In this document: one piece after another, positions 33,201 through 42,399 of the stretch
Position numbering within the stretch: position 1 is the stretch's first letter
Layout: every line of letters begins with the position of its first letter
Origin: Plasmopara viticola
Lineage: Eukaryota > Oomycota > Peronosporomycetes > Peronosporales > Peronosporaceae
Length of the DNA stretch: 64,000 bases
NCBI GenBank assembly: GCA_001695595.3
Contig: MBPM02000063.1
Location: forward strand, 248,001-312,000
Direction of reading: 5' to 3'
Made by a program: the position numbers and the translations under genes
Notes under the pieces: generated by a model
Told to the model about the DNA's origin: nothing
The model's input: only the letters and a program-made list of their open reading frames with translations
Databases searched by the model: none

Positions 33201-33805
33201 AGCGGGTCTTCAGGTACATTCAAGGGACAAGGTCACATGGTATTGAATTCCAACCAGGCTGCGATGATGGACTTCGAGGTTCCACGTATGCAGATTGGGC
33301 TGGAGATATTGTAACAAGAAGAAGCACGAGCGGCTATGCGTTTATGATGAACGGCGGATGCATCAGCTGGAGAAGCAGGAAGCAACGTACGGTGGCGCTG
33401 TCATTTACTGAAGCTGATTACATGGCGTTGTCGGAGGCAACACAAGAGGCTATATGGCTAAAGGCTTTCTTGTGCGAATTGGGTGATTTGACAACTGATG
33501 AAGCGATTACAGTTTACGAGGACAATCAGGGCTCCATTGCATTGGCCAAGAACCCAAAATTTTACAAGAGCACCAAGCACATCGACATTCGTTATCATTT
33601 TGTTCGTGAAAAGGTAGAAGATGGCCAAGTGGTGTTGCAGTATTGCTCAACAAACGACATGATGGCCGACATGATGACCAAGCCAATCAGTGCTGTGCAG
33701 TTTCAAAATCTCCGGAACAAGTTGGGCATCAAGTCGCCAAGTGGTGACGAATCGAGTGGGAGTGTTGGAGAATCATTGCCTCGACCAGCAACTAAATATC
33801 GGTAA
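33095..33805 (+). pseudogene. B5 element: RNase H and C terminus inside the 3' LTR
   Basis: ADWAGD, RRSTSGYAFMMNGGC, TEADYMAL, YEDNQGSIALAKNP, HFVREKVEDGQVVLQYCSTNDMMADMMTK. Coding continues through the polypurine tract (33754-33762) into the 3' LTR, ending GESLPRPATKYR with TAA at 33803-33805, 43 bases inside the LTR. The domain itself reads well; upstream frameshifts disconnect it. Confidence 0.9.
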
Positions 33806-33907
33806 GTACCGGTATCTGCAATCAGTTGATGACTACTTAAAATTAGCACTTATAAATACATTCACTTTTGCAATTTGCTAACTAGTGCCCAAGTAACATT
33901 TACAACT
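33763..33907 (+). repeat. 3' LTR of B5
   Basis: 145 bp, TGTTGGAGAATC to ACAACT. Its first 43 bases are codons of the Pol C terminus. Followed by TGATA (33908-33912) and the interrupted A4 codons. Confidence 0.9.
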
Positions 33908-35010
33908 TGATAGTGGTGCCACGCACCACATATGCAACGACAAGACCTGCTTTAAATAGACTACGAAGGCGATTTGTCTGTTGCCGACGGGAACAAGGCT
34001 GAAATCAAGGGCGTAGGGACCATCATCGAAAGGGTGGTTCCTCCAATGGCAACAAGCGTGAAATCGAAATAAAGGATGCGCTATACGTGCCAAGCATAAG
34101 CAAGAATCTGCTGTCGATTCCGCAGATCAACAAGAGTGGCCAGTTTCAGGTTGTATTTGACGGGTCGAAGATGCACGTTGCTCGCAAGAAGTCCAAGCAA
34201 GTTGTTGCGACTGCGGATCTCACCAACGGACTCTACTGGCTTCGAACGCCGCAACGCTGTGCCAATGCAGTCGTACAAGGTAGCGGTGTGGACTTGCACG
34301 CTCGCATGGGTCATGCTCCGGTTGACGTCCTTCGCAAAATGATCGACAGCAACATGATCAAGGACGCCAAGCCACCCTCTAAGTCACCTGGTCTGGGTAG
34401 AGGATGCCAGCAAGGGAAGATGGTCCAAAAACCATTCCCGAGCAATCCAAGCAAGCCCAAGTATGCCCCTTTTGAGTTTCTACGCTTCGACAGCTGCGTT
34501 GTAATGGAGCACGAGTCGCTTGGTGGCAGCAAATATATGCTGATCATCGCGGACGAGGCAAGTGGGTGTATGGCTAAATCCAGTTTGCGACCCGAGTCGG
34601 AAAGTGAAGCCTGTCTGCGCAGGTACATTTTCAAGGTTGAGAAGTAGTTCAGTGCCAAGGTCAAGTTTGTGCGTCATGACGGGGCCAAGGAGTTTGCAAT
34701 CGACTCCCTACTGAATTTCTACGACAATCATGGCATCGAGGTGCAGCCCACAGTCCGCTACGCGCACCAGACAAACGGCACTGCAGAGCGAGCCAACCGG
34801 ACTATCGTTATGATCGGTCGCAGCATGGTACATCACGCCGGTTTGGACAAAGCGTTTGCGCTGAAGCGTCAATAGTAGCGATCTGCATCAAGAATCGACT
34901 ACCGTCTCCGAAAGTACTCGCCAAAACGCCTTACGAAATTTTGTACAAGACCAAGCCAAGCGTCAAACACATGCGAGTTTTTGGGAGCAAAGCTTTCATC
35001 CTAACACCAG
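33908..35010 (+). pseudogene. A4 element: protease, pre-integrase domain, integrase
   Basis: [13 protein letters not shown] resumes right after B5, with a TAG soon after (CF-K-stop). Open 34087-34647: [65 protein letters not shown], integrase [15 protein letters not shown] (Gly-Pro after D.C lost). A TAG after FKVEK is shared with the mirror arm. Then VRHDGAKEFAIDSLL and NGTAERANRTIVMIGRSMV. The region ends with a frameshift near 34860. Confidence 0.88.
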
Positions 35011-36535
35011 GAGAATAACGTCTCAAGTGTGACGCTAAGGCTCGTGAGGGAATTTTCATCGGCTAAGAGGAATGTTCTAAGGCATACCGCGTCTTTGACT
35101 TCGAAGCAGGGAAGGTGGTGATCAGTCGCGACGTCAACTTCGACGAATCAAGCTTCGGCAACTTTGCGGAACGCTCAGACGATGACGACCATGATTCGCT
35201 GTTCGACTTCGATTCCCTCGATATCGACGACCCAGGATCGATGGAGTTCAAATACACAAGAAAGCGCAAGCCCGACCACTCAAGTTCGCGCAACAGGATC
35301 TCAAATACGCGCTCAACGAGTCAAAACATTGGTTTGGAAGAAGCAAGTGCCCCCGAAGATCCCGTTCAGCCTCAAGCTAAAGGCCGACTAGGCGTGCCCA
35401 CTACGGTGAATGAAGAAGAAAAAGACGGCCAAGTGCATGAAGACGGCACGTCTTCAGTGGCTAGATCATGGCGAGCAAGCGCCAACGCTGTCGAAATTAC
35501 TGATTTTTCCGAGCCAACGACATATCAAAACGCAGTTAATGGACCGGAACAGGTGCACTGGCGCGAAGCCATTCAAAGAGAGATAAGTCGATGCGACTCC
35601 GTGGAGTATTTCGAGCGGCAAAACTACCGAATGGACAACGTGCCATTGAAACCAAATGGGTATTCAAGATCAAGCACAAAGCTGCTGAATTGATTGAGAA
35701 GTATAAAGCGCACCCAGTTGCGAAGGGGTTCAAGCAAAACTACGGCATCGACTACACGGAGACATTCTCGCCTGTAATCAAGTATGTGACTTTGCGAATG
35801 GTCATTGCAATCGCCAAGTACTTCGACTGGCCTTTTGACCAACTGGATGTGGTGACGGCATTCTTGTACGGCGTCATGAAGGAGCAAGTGTTTTGCGCAA
35901 CGCCGGAAGGTGTTGAGCTCAATGATGACTTTGACTGTCTCGAGCTGGTTGAGGCCATCTATGATCTCAAGCAAGCCTCGCGAGGCTGAGAGAGACCTTC
36001 GACGAGTTTGTGTGCTCCGTCGGCTTCCAAGTTTCAGCTTTCGATCCCTGCCTGCCTGTACATCAAGATTGTGGATGTCCACTGCGTACTGCTTCTGGTC
36101 TACGTCGACGGCGTACTCGTCACAGGAAGCTGGACCGACCTTATCGCGCGCACCAAGAATGACTTGAAGACGCGCTTCGAGATGACGGACAGCGGTGAAT
36201 GCGCCTTCGTCCTGGGTATGGAGCTGGTGAAAAAATCTGACGGCAGTGTGACAGTGTGCCAGCGGCACTACATCGAAGACATACTCAAGAGCTTCGGCAT
36301 GTACGACAGCAAGCCCGTTGTAAGCCCGACGGATCCAAGCACTCGACTTGTTCCTAGTGACAAGCCGACAGCAACAAGCGTTCCGTTCCGTGAAGCAATC
36401 GGTGCACTTATGCATTTAATGACAGCGACTCGCCCGGATATCGCCTTTACCGCTGGGTATGCGTCGCGGTTTATGGAAAACCCTCGAGACGAGCATTGGA
36501 CTGCAGTCAAGAAAATTCTTTGCTACCTCTAAGGA
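35011..36535 (+). pseudogene. A4 element: hinge and RT
   Basis: The hinge (35115-35600) is acidic then Ser/Arg-rich (SDDDDHDSLFDFDSLDIDD). RT begins MRLRGVFRAAKLPNGQRAIETKWVFKIKHK, KGFKQNYGIDYTETFSPVIKY, LDQ.DVVTAFLYGVMKEQ, then a small shift and stop at about 35988. The catalytic box is YVDG here but YVDD in the mirror copy (about 46556), so the Asp was lost after duplication. VCQRHYIEDILKSFGM and REAIGALMHLMTATRPDIAF continue to a TAA near 36532 (CYL-stop). Confidence 0.88.
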
Positions 36536-37062
36536 ACCAAGTCGCATGGACTCTGTTTCAATCCGGAAAAAAAGTGGACTTCCGCGCATACTCGGACGCA
36601 GACTGGGCAGGCGACCACTCGGACCGCAAGTCGACTTCGGGCTACGCGTTCATATTGGTGAACGCACCCATCAGTTGGGGAAGCAAGAAGTAGTCAAGTG
36701 TGTCGCTCTCTACCAGCGAAGCAGAGTACATCGCTTTCAGTCTGGCTATACAAAAAGGCAAGTGGATCCATCTTCTCCTACACGAGATTTTGACGGCTGC
36801 GAATGAGACCACGCCGGAAGTTAAGATCTTTGAGGACAATCAGTCATGCATCAAGATGACGAAGAATCCAGTGAACCATGGACGTGCCAAGCACATCGAC
36901 ATCAAGAAACATCACATCCGTGATGAATTCAAACGCGTTGAAGTCAAGCTGGAGTACTGCGAGACAGTTATCATGCTCGCGGACATCATGACCAAGGCTC
37001 TTCCAGGATCACGTCACAAGGACACAACAACAGCTCTCGGCATCCACGCGAGTTCGCATTGA
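36496..37062 (+). pseudogene. A4 element: RNase H
   Basis: YSDADWAGDHSDRKSTSGYAFILVNAPISWGSKK, a TAG (36691-36693) where the mirror copy keeps Gln, then SSVSLSTSEAEYIAF, FEDNQSCIKMTKNPVNHGRAKHIDI, and the family A terminus MLADIMTKALPGSRHKD ending TGA at 37060-37062 directly before the polypurine tract GACGGGGCG. Confidence 0.9.
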
Positions 37063-37069
37063 CGGGGCG

Positions 37070-37359
37070 TGTTGAGGGTAACCGGTTTATAGTACAATGT
37101 ACCACCTGCACCCATAAACCGATTAGCCCGAACCGGTCCAATACGATCGCACGCTGATTAGACGAGCAGGATAATTGGACGAGTAAGGAATGATTGTGAT
37201 TAGACGAACTAAATGATAGGAAGAGCTAGTGCATTTCCATCAGCTAGGTTTAACATTAAATGATCACTTTCGAAACTTCCTTCAAAAGCTCAAGTGCCTT
37301 TTTCGCTCTTTGCTCCCCGCAAGCTTCGCTCCCCACTCCTTCGCTTCAGAATTTCAACA
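37070..37359 (+). repeat. 3' LTR of A4
   Basis: 290 bp, TGTTGAGGG...TTTCAACA, followed by the target duplication GGAAC. Has one unit of the 38-bp repeat and an imperfect U3 inverted repeat. Clearly more diverged from its own 5' LTR than from the mirror-arm 3' LTR, so A4 inserted long before the palindrome formed. Confidence 0.9.
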
Positions 37360-37364
37360 GGAAC

Positions 37365-38439
37365 GCAAAGCGCATCTTTGATCTCGGTGTCGCGTATGTC
37401 ACCGTTGAGTACCACCACCTGCTCAAAAATTGTTCCTACACCCATAATTGCATTTTTGCTTCCCTCTGCTACCTAAAGCTCGCCACGATTTTGTTCATCC
37501 AGGGTCCAAACCTTGGATTTGTTGTAGCATAAGTGGTGCGTGGCACCACTGTCAATGGCCCACATGCCTGGCATTTCCTTGCCCGAAGACAGCTCGCATT
37601 CTAATGATTCTGCAATTGCAATCTGAGCGTGTCCGTTGTCATTGTTGTACCAAAACAGTACATTGCTAGCTCCGCATCCACGATTTTGCACGCCGCGTCG
37701 AGCTCCTCGATTGTCATCGTTTTGCTTAGTCCAGCATCGTTCCATCGCATACCCCAATTTGCCACAATATGTGCTTGGGCGGGACTCTCTTTCAGCAATG
37801 AACTTCTTGGCTAAATCTTCAGTTTTCACCGCTGGGGTCCTCTCACCTTGTCGCTTGCTGTGCTCGTTCGTCAGCACCTTCACAATGTCTTGCGTCCGCA
37901 ATTCTGCACTGCTCATTTCCAAGTTTAGCACGACGTTCTCGTTGGTTTTTGGCAGACTCCGAAGCAGACAAATCGCGACGTTATCATTTTCCATCTTGGC
38001 ACCGATACTGCTTAGCTTGGCGCTGATGTTAAGAATTTCATTGCAGTGAGGCAGGACGATGTCTCCTTCCGCCAATTCCATGCTGAAAAGTTGGCGTTTA
38101 GGTAAATGCGTCCAGCCTTTTGTGACCCGCCGTAAAGTGTTTTAATACGAATCCAGGCAGCATAAGCTTCTTCGCAGTTGTTGACTACATGTTAATAGTT
38201 CGCGTCCATATGTAGTAGCATCAAGCCGAACGCAATGTAGCTGGCACTGACGTACTCATCGCTGGCGCGGGCATCAGTGAATGTCGGCGTGACCTTTCGA
38301 TCAACCGCGTGCAACACCGATTTGGTAAGAAACACGCCGCACATGTATCGGCACCACATAGCGTAGTTATCGCCGTTGGACTTGTCGACAAGCACTTATG
38401 ACGAGATTCTTGCGTGGGGGACATGGTTGTTGGGCTCAT
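37365..38439 (-). pseudogene. A2 element: Gag and protease
   Basis: Starts at the ATG 38439 ([15 protein letters not shown]) and shifts early. Family A Gag at 38192-38395 ([18 protein letters not shown]) is interrupted by a TAA (Tyr codon, about 38193). It resumes 37473-38081 with [23 protein letters not shown] and [20 protein letters not shown]. The knuckle [11 protein letters not shown] has Tyr for His. Protease [16 protein letters not shown] (about 37530). It ends at the A4 insertion (GGAAC). The mirror copy is 44306-45341. Confidence 0.87.
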
Positions 38440-38444
38440 TCACC

Positions 38445-38706
38445 GTTGATATTCTGAGGCCGGAAGGTAAGGAAGGCTGAAGAAGCGAAGTGAAGAGTCG
38501 TATGCGCTGAAGAAAAGACACATGACCGAGAGGAAGTAATTTTGGAAGTGATTGATTTATTGAGGCTTACACTTCTACTTCTCGTAAATACTCATTCTAC
38601 AAGACGTAATTACCTCATACTGTAAAGAGTAGGAACCATGGTGAATCGCGGTTCGAATTGGACCGGGTTGGGTTGTGTACGTTACCTAAACCCATAACCC
38701 TTAACA
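38445..38706 (-). repeat. 5' LTR of A2
   Basis: 262 bp, TGTTAAGGGTTATGGG...ATATCAAC in minus sense. Contains a 46-bp stretch missing from the mirror LTR. Flank 38707-38711 is ATGAT, matching the ATCAT beyond the A2 3' LTR at 2320 in inverted orientation. Confidence 0.88.
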
Positions 38707-38711
38707 ATGAT
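38707..38711 (+). other. Target-site duplication of A2 (5' side)
   Basis: ATGAT, the start of the continuing B1 integrase codons (GAT GCG TTG CCG). Partner of 2320-2324. It establishes that A2 lay within B1 and that both have since been separated by inversion. Confidence 0.8.
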
Positions 38712-40654
38712 GCGTTGCCGTTTTAACTGTGGATTGGCAAGAATCCTTTGTTGGCAAATTTAAAGGTATTTGGCTGCCATGCTTACGTCTCGGTTCGTAG
38801 AGAGAAACGATCCAATTTTGATGCTCGTTCGGCTCGGTGCCGTTTTATTGGCTATTCAGAACATGAAAAAGCGTACAGGTTTAAAGAAAATGCTAGCGGT
38901 CGCGTTCTATTTAGTCGGGACGCAAATTTATGGAAGATACTTTTGACGACAAGACACCAAGTATCAAGTCAACAGAAGCCGTATTTGACGAGACCGAAAC
39001 AGCCGATTTTGACCACTCGCAAAACAAAAACGCTAGGCATGATGACGACTTGGATCCTAAAAGCTAGCAGCACTCTCAAACGCAGCCTATCGTGGATTTG
39101 TATTTTGATCCCGGTAGTAAACGCCACTACAAATTAGCGGCGGAAATTATAACAGCAAAGAGGCCAATTCTCTATCATTCGCTGGAGATGTGTCTGCAAC
39201 GGCCCAAGATTTCGAAGCGGCCTTTGTTGTGGATTGAGTGGGAGAAATGCCGACAACCTTTAAGTCGGCAATGGAATATAGCAACGCGGCCAGGTGGAAA
39301 GAGGCGTGTGATGCTGAAGCGTGTTCACTTTGCAAGAACAAGACATGGGATCTGGTACCGCTGCCAAAAGGTCGTAAGGCTATTGGCTCGAGATGGATCC
39401 TCCGGATCAAAGAAAATCAAGCCGGAGAGATCGAGCGGTTCAAGGCATAACACGTGGCCAAAAGTTTTTCTCAGAAGTACGGTGTCGACTACGAAGAGAC
39501 TTTTGCACCAGTGGCCAAATTTACTTCAATCAGGATTCCACTATGTCTATCGGCCAAGTACAATTTGACGTTGCATCAGATGGACGTCAAGACAGCCTTT
39601 CTCAACGGCACTCTGGACGAGGACATTTTCATGGTGCAACCTGACGGATATGTCAACGACGTATACTTAACTACGTCTGTCAGCTAAAGCGCTCTCTTTA
39701 TGGTTTGAAGCAGTCACCGCGAATGTGGAATCAGACAATTGACGCGTTAATGCTGAAAATGCAGTTTACAGAGTGTGATGCAGACCAGTGTTTATAGGAC
39801 AAGCGCAATGACGAAGAATTTATCCTCGTGGCACTTTACTTCATCACCTGGTGCTTGCATGCAACATCGACGAGCTGCTAAAGATGACTAAAAAGCACTC
39901 AGCGAGCGATTCAAAATGACGGGTTTTGGTCGTCTCAACTTCTTTTTGGGCATGGAGATTGATCAAGAAACTTTGACTTGTAACGTGTCTATTCTGCAGA
40001 CTAAGTTTGCGAGTGACATCTTTAAAAAGTTCGGCATGGAAAACAGTTATTTCGTCAGGACGCCTCAAGATCCAGGACTCAAGTTGATTAAGGCCATGTG
40101 CGATGGAGGGTGTTGCCATAAAGAGACAATGGCAAAAGTCCCATATCGAAATGCCGTTGGTTGCCTCATGTACTTGTTGGTTGGGTCCCGGTCGGACCTA
40201 GCAGCCTCAGTAAGAGTACCCAGCCAGTTTGCTTTGGACCCATGTCCAACTCACTGGCAGGCACTCAGAAAGCCCTTCAGATACGTGCAAGATACAAAGA
40301 CGCATGGCATTATGTTTGAAGCTCAAGACCAAGAAGGACTTCGAGGCTATTCAAATGCAGATTGGGCAGGCGATTTGGAAACCCGACGAAGCACAAGCGG
40401 CTATGCGTTCATGATGAATGGAGGTTGAGTCAGATGGCCAAGTGATGCTCGTGTACTGTCCAATTCAAGATATGCTGGCCGACATCATGACGAAGTTTGT
40501 TCCAGCTACACAATTCTGCAAACTTCGGAGCATGCTCGGCATTCAAGCACAAACGGCTGTCGAGTCGAGTGGGAATGTTGTCGAAGATGCTGGCGAAGAA
40601 ACGCCTCGACCAGCGACTACGTATCGGGTTGTACTGGTATGTGCAATCAGTTGA
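38712..40654 (+). pseudogene. B1 element 3' half: integrase C-terminal part, hinge, RT, RNase H
   Basis: Continues the B1 integrase from 2320: ALPF-stop-LW, then KNPLLANLKVFGCHAYV and RFIGYSEHEKAYRF. RT from 39238: MPTTFKSAMEYSNAARWKEAC, KAIGSRWILRIKENQ, KYGVDYEETFAPVAKFTSIR, QMDVKTAFLNGTLDED. The YVDD region is destroyed (YFIT, about 39840), identically in the mirror arm. FFLGMEIDQET and VPYRNAVGCLMYLLVG lead to RNase H (YSNADWAGDLETRRSTSGYAFMMNGG). About 240 bp of RNase H is deleted at 40428, joining GTTGAGTCAG to ATGGCCAAG. Ends MLADIMTKFVPATQFCKL and runs into the LTR. Confidence 0.87.
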
Positions 40655-40875
40655 TAACTGCTTGGATAAGCGGGCTCAAGATGGGCAAAAGATCGACTTT
40701 GGGATGGGAAGATGATTGCGCCCGCATGGGAGATTGATTGCGCCCGGATGGTAAGTTGTTCTGATTGACTTAGATAAATCATTGGCTATAAGTAAGCATG
40801 TACTTGCGATCTAAAAACCTTAAAAATATATTCATTTTGCATTTTACCAAATAGTGCACACTTGACTTTTATTCA
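40576..40875 (+). repeat. 3' LTR of B1 (left arm)
   Basis: 300 bp, TGTTGTCGAAGATGCTGG...TTTTATTCA. Immediately followed (40876) by B6 protease in the opposite orientation: this is the inner end of the left palindrome arm. Confidence 0.86.
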
Positions 40876-42117
40876 GAACAACCCCCTTGCCTTCACGAGC
40901 GCCCAATTTCCAAAGACCTTTCGCTTCAGCAAAGCAGCCATCGTGCTTAAATGTAACTAGACCAAGATCCGTTGTGAAGCGTCCAACGGAGAATAAATTG
41001 CGCGAAAGTTTTGGAATGTGCCAAACCGAAGTGAGAACACCCTTCTTCATTCCGCGAGGCGTAAACATCGACATAACAATGCCACCCGTTCCCACAGCTT
41101 GAACCACGCCATCATCCGCGAGATGCACATCTACTGGGTCGACATCTTGTAGTTTTTCATAAACTCTTTCGAGTATGTCATGTGTTGAGTGGCCTCCGAG
41201 TCAACAGCCACATAGCTCGACTTGGTGGAATAGACAGCTTCACCAACCGAGAAAAGACAGTCGCCAGAGTCATCATCATTACTCTGCGCGGCACGAGCAC
41301 GCTGCGGTCGCTGTCGCTCCGCATTGTCACGAATTCGAGCCGGGCACTTGGCAATTCAATCCCCATGCTCTCTACCATAGTGACAAGTACTGCCAGCCTT
41401 TATTGACGCCTGCCCGTCTTTGCGTCGTCCATTGTCTGTCATCGCAAATGCTTGACCTTGGCCGTGCGCGGCTCCGTCGACGCCGCCACCTTGGTCTTTG
41501 CGCTTCAAGTCTTCGTGTAGCAGCCGAGACGTGACGAGCTCCCACGATAAAGAGTTGGCTCTTGACTCGAGTGCCGTGATGAGAATCACGTACGACTCGC
41601 TGAGACTTGCCAAAAGCGAAATCACCAGGTCGTCCTCGCTAACCGGAGAACCCATAGCGTCGAGCTACTCCGCCAGCGTCTCAACCTTGTTAATATGCGC
41701 AAGCACATCTTCTCCTTCATCCATCTTCGCCGTGATGAAGCGACGACGAAGAAAAAGCTTATTGCAAGGCTCTTCTTCTCGAAGTGTCCCTCGAGCCGCG
41801 ACCATGCATCGTGTGCCCCACTCGCCAAATGAACCAATGGTAGCAACGAGTCTTCCATCGCAAGACAGATGATCGCGAGCACCTATCTCGACTCGCGCAT
41901 GAACGCGTTCTGATCCAGCGCAGTAGTCAGGTGTTCCATCTTGGCCTCCCCGCTCACCACTTCCCACAAGTTACGCTCCTACAGCACCATCTGCATCTCA
42001 AACTTCCACGCGTAAAAGTACGTTCCATCGAACTTGTTGATGCGGTTGGTGGTGGAGGCGTCCATGGCAAGGGCGAAGTCGGTGTTGGTGCTTGGGAAGA
42101 CGGAGCTTGGGCTAATA
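40876..42117 (-). pseudogene. B6 fragment: Gag and protease, spacer of the palindrome
   Basis: Family B gag-pro, minus strand. The primer site is mutated (GGCTATTAGCCC), so the ATG is lost; the next Met begins MDASTTNRINKFDG (about 42065). Gag MEHLTTALDQ-type core to VSEDDLVISLLASLSESYVILI (41356-41655), a degenerate knuckle (CHYG, second Cys lost), a protease stretch with the DSGAT region shifted, and LADDGVVQAVGTGG to LGAREGKG (40876-41128). Very similar to the B1 gag at 2320-4250. It is cut in LGAREGKGLF by the B1 LTR of the left arm. Frameshifts near 41640 and 41210. Confidence 0.85.
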
Positions 42118-42120
42118 GCC

Positions 42121-42399
42121 TGAAGTAAGGTCAAGTGTGCACTAGTTGGTAAAATGCAAAGTGAATTTATATATAAGGTCCTTAGTTCGCAACTACATGC
42201 CACCTCTAAGCTAATGATTTATCGAAGCCAATCTGAACGAATAACCATTCGGGCGCAATCATCTTCCCATCCCAAAGTCGATCTTTTGCCCACCTTGAAC
42301 CCGCTCCTCAAAGAAGTCATCAACGGATTGCACATACCGGTACTTACCGATATGTAGTCGCTGGTCGAGGCGTTTTTTTCGCCAGCATCTTCGACAACA
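42121..42399 (-). repeat. Family B LTR shared by mirror B1 and B6
   Basis: 279 bp, TGTTGTCGAAGATGCTGG...CTTACTTCA. It is 3' LTR for the mirror B1 (RNase H ends just above) and 5' LTR for B6. Inner end of the right palindrome arm. Confidence 0.85.

Larger units (their letters stand above)
29555..33907 (+). mobile_element. B5: near full-length family B Copia element
   Basis: 4353 bp: 145-bp LTRs, primer site, gag-pro-IN-RT-RH in order, and a GAGTGGGAG polypurine tract. Inserted in sense orientation between Ala-Ile and Asp-Ser of the A4 protease motif. The LTRs differ at 9 of 145 positions. The mirror arm has no element here, so B5 arrived after the palindrome formed, or only one parent molecule had it. 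Confidence 0.92.
28293..37359 (+). mobile_element. A4: complete family A Copia element containing B5
   Basis: Bounded by LTRs 28293-28660 and 37070-37359 and by perfect GGAAC duplications. Without B5 (4353 bp plus duplication) it is about 4.7 kb. It sits in the A2 protease/pre-integrase linker: A2 codons ...KDALCVP and KMIKNLLSIP join across it. An inverted copy of most of it, lacking B5, is at 45342-49977. Confidence 0.92.
28430..40875 (+). repeat. Left arm of a large palindrome
   Basis: Contains A4 (from within its 5' LTR), A2 gag and 5' LTR, and the B1 3' half with its LTR. The reverse complement of all of this except B5 occupies 42121 to about 49830. The coordinates of matching points sum to about 82700 (37359/45342, 37070/45632, 35115/47556). 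The A4 3' LTRs differ by 10 substitutions and one indel in 290 bp. The outer limit near 28430 is approximate. Confidence 0.88.
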
